A stretch of DNA of 13,195 nt. It comes from Brumimicrobium sp040882265. Its GTDB lineage: Bacteria; Bacteroidota; Bacteroidia; Flavobacteriales_D; Crocinitomicaceae. Positions within the stretch are counted from its first letter, which is position 1, and each line of letters begins with the position of its first letter. Positions 13,109-13,195 of this stretch are shown here, piece by piece. The notes beneath the pieces were generated by a model, which saw only the letters and a program-made list of their open reading frames with translations, made no database searches and had not been told where the DNA came from. A program made the translations under genes and the position numbers. The stretch spans positions 1 to 13,195 of the forward strand of contig JBBEBO010000177.1 of assembly GCA_040882265.1 (NCBI GenBank), written 5' to 3'.

Positions 13109-13161
13109 ATCACTCCAAGGATTCCTCCCCCTGTGTCCCCCTCCAAAGGGGGAGGTGTGAT
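13109..13161. repeat. G+C-rich palindromic intergenic repeat downstream of tex
   Basis: CCTCCCCCT (13124-13132) and AGGGGGAGG (13147-13155) form a perfect 9-bp inverted repeat, with ATCAC (13109-13113) and GTGAT (13157-13161) as outer arms. The loop contains another CCCCCTCC. The string CCCCCTCCAAAGGGGG is strikingly rich in G+C in an A+T-rich window, and from memory it recurs between genes in Bacteroidota. It begins nine bases after the tex stop, so it could also end or protect the tex message, although no T-run follows directly. Confidence 0.6.
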
Positions 13162-13195
13162 CGATTGAAGTTTTAGCTTTTTATTTACAGAAAAA

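Overview
The window is low in G+C and looks like a chromosomal segment of a Bacteroidota bacterium, probably class Flavobacteriia or a close relative. Three things point there. The gene families are typical of the group: DUF4924, an OmpH-like lipoprotein, a type I MurB, and a short chorismate-binding isochorismate synthase paired with a MenI-type thioesterase. Shine-Dalgarno sequences are largely absent. The Bacteroidota -7 promoter word TAnnTTTG lies a few bases upstream of eight start codons. I see no rRNA, tRNA, CRISPR array, transposase or phage gene.

Layout. Positions 1-231 hold no gene, but contain a 90-bp repeat element with perfect 10-bp terminal inverted repeats. A small lipoprotein (232-645, minus) is followed by a repeat-bearing gap. 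murB (minus) is divergent from a two-gene menaquinone unit, menI-menF (plus), coupled by a TTGA stop/start overlap. A small XRE-type regulator with a coiled-coil tail (plus) converges on a minus-strand block: cbpA, then cbpM, then a protein built from exact 25-residue repeats. A second hotdog thioesterase (5815-6237, plus) follows. It converges on a minus-strand operon of an 83-residue protein, an OmpH/Skp-like lipoprotein and a DUF4924 protein. After a 353-bp gene-free stretch comes a plus-strand pair with 19 bp of overlap: a SatD-like protein (cyclase-like N-terminal half, C-terminal helix-turn-helix) and a DUF3307 multipass membrane protein. A CaiB/BaiF CoA-transferase (minus) and the transcription accessory protein Tex (plus) close the window, and a G+C-rich repeat hairpin follows tex.

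How the genes work together. MurB acts in peptidoglycan precursor synthesis. MenF and MenI are two steps of menaquinone synthesis (chorismate to isochorismate, and DHNA-CoA hydrolysis). CbpA and CbpM are a J-domain co-chaperone and its modulator. The OmpH-like operon probably serves the envelope. The most interesting unit is the SatD/DUF3307 pair, which I read as a cytoplasmic sensor-regulator tied to a membrane protein carrying repeated intramembrane His/Asp motifs. Its biochemical role is, as far as I know, undescribed.

The intergenic regions are also unusual. They carry at least three kinds of interspersed repeat, two of which share a heptamer ladder phased at about 10 bp. Two divergent intergenic regions each contain a hairpin followed by a T-run, with no obvious gene for it to terminate.
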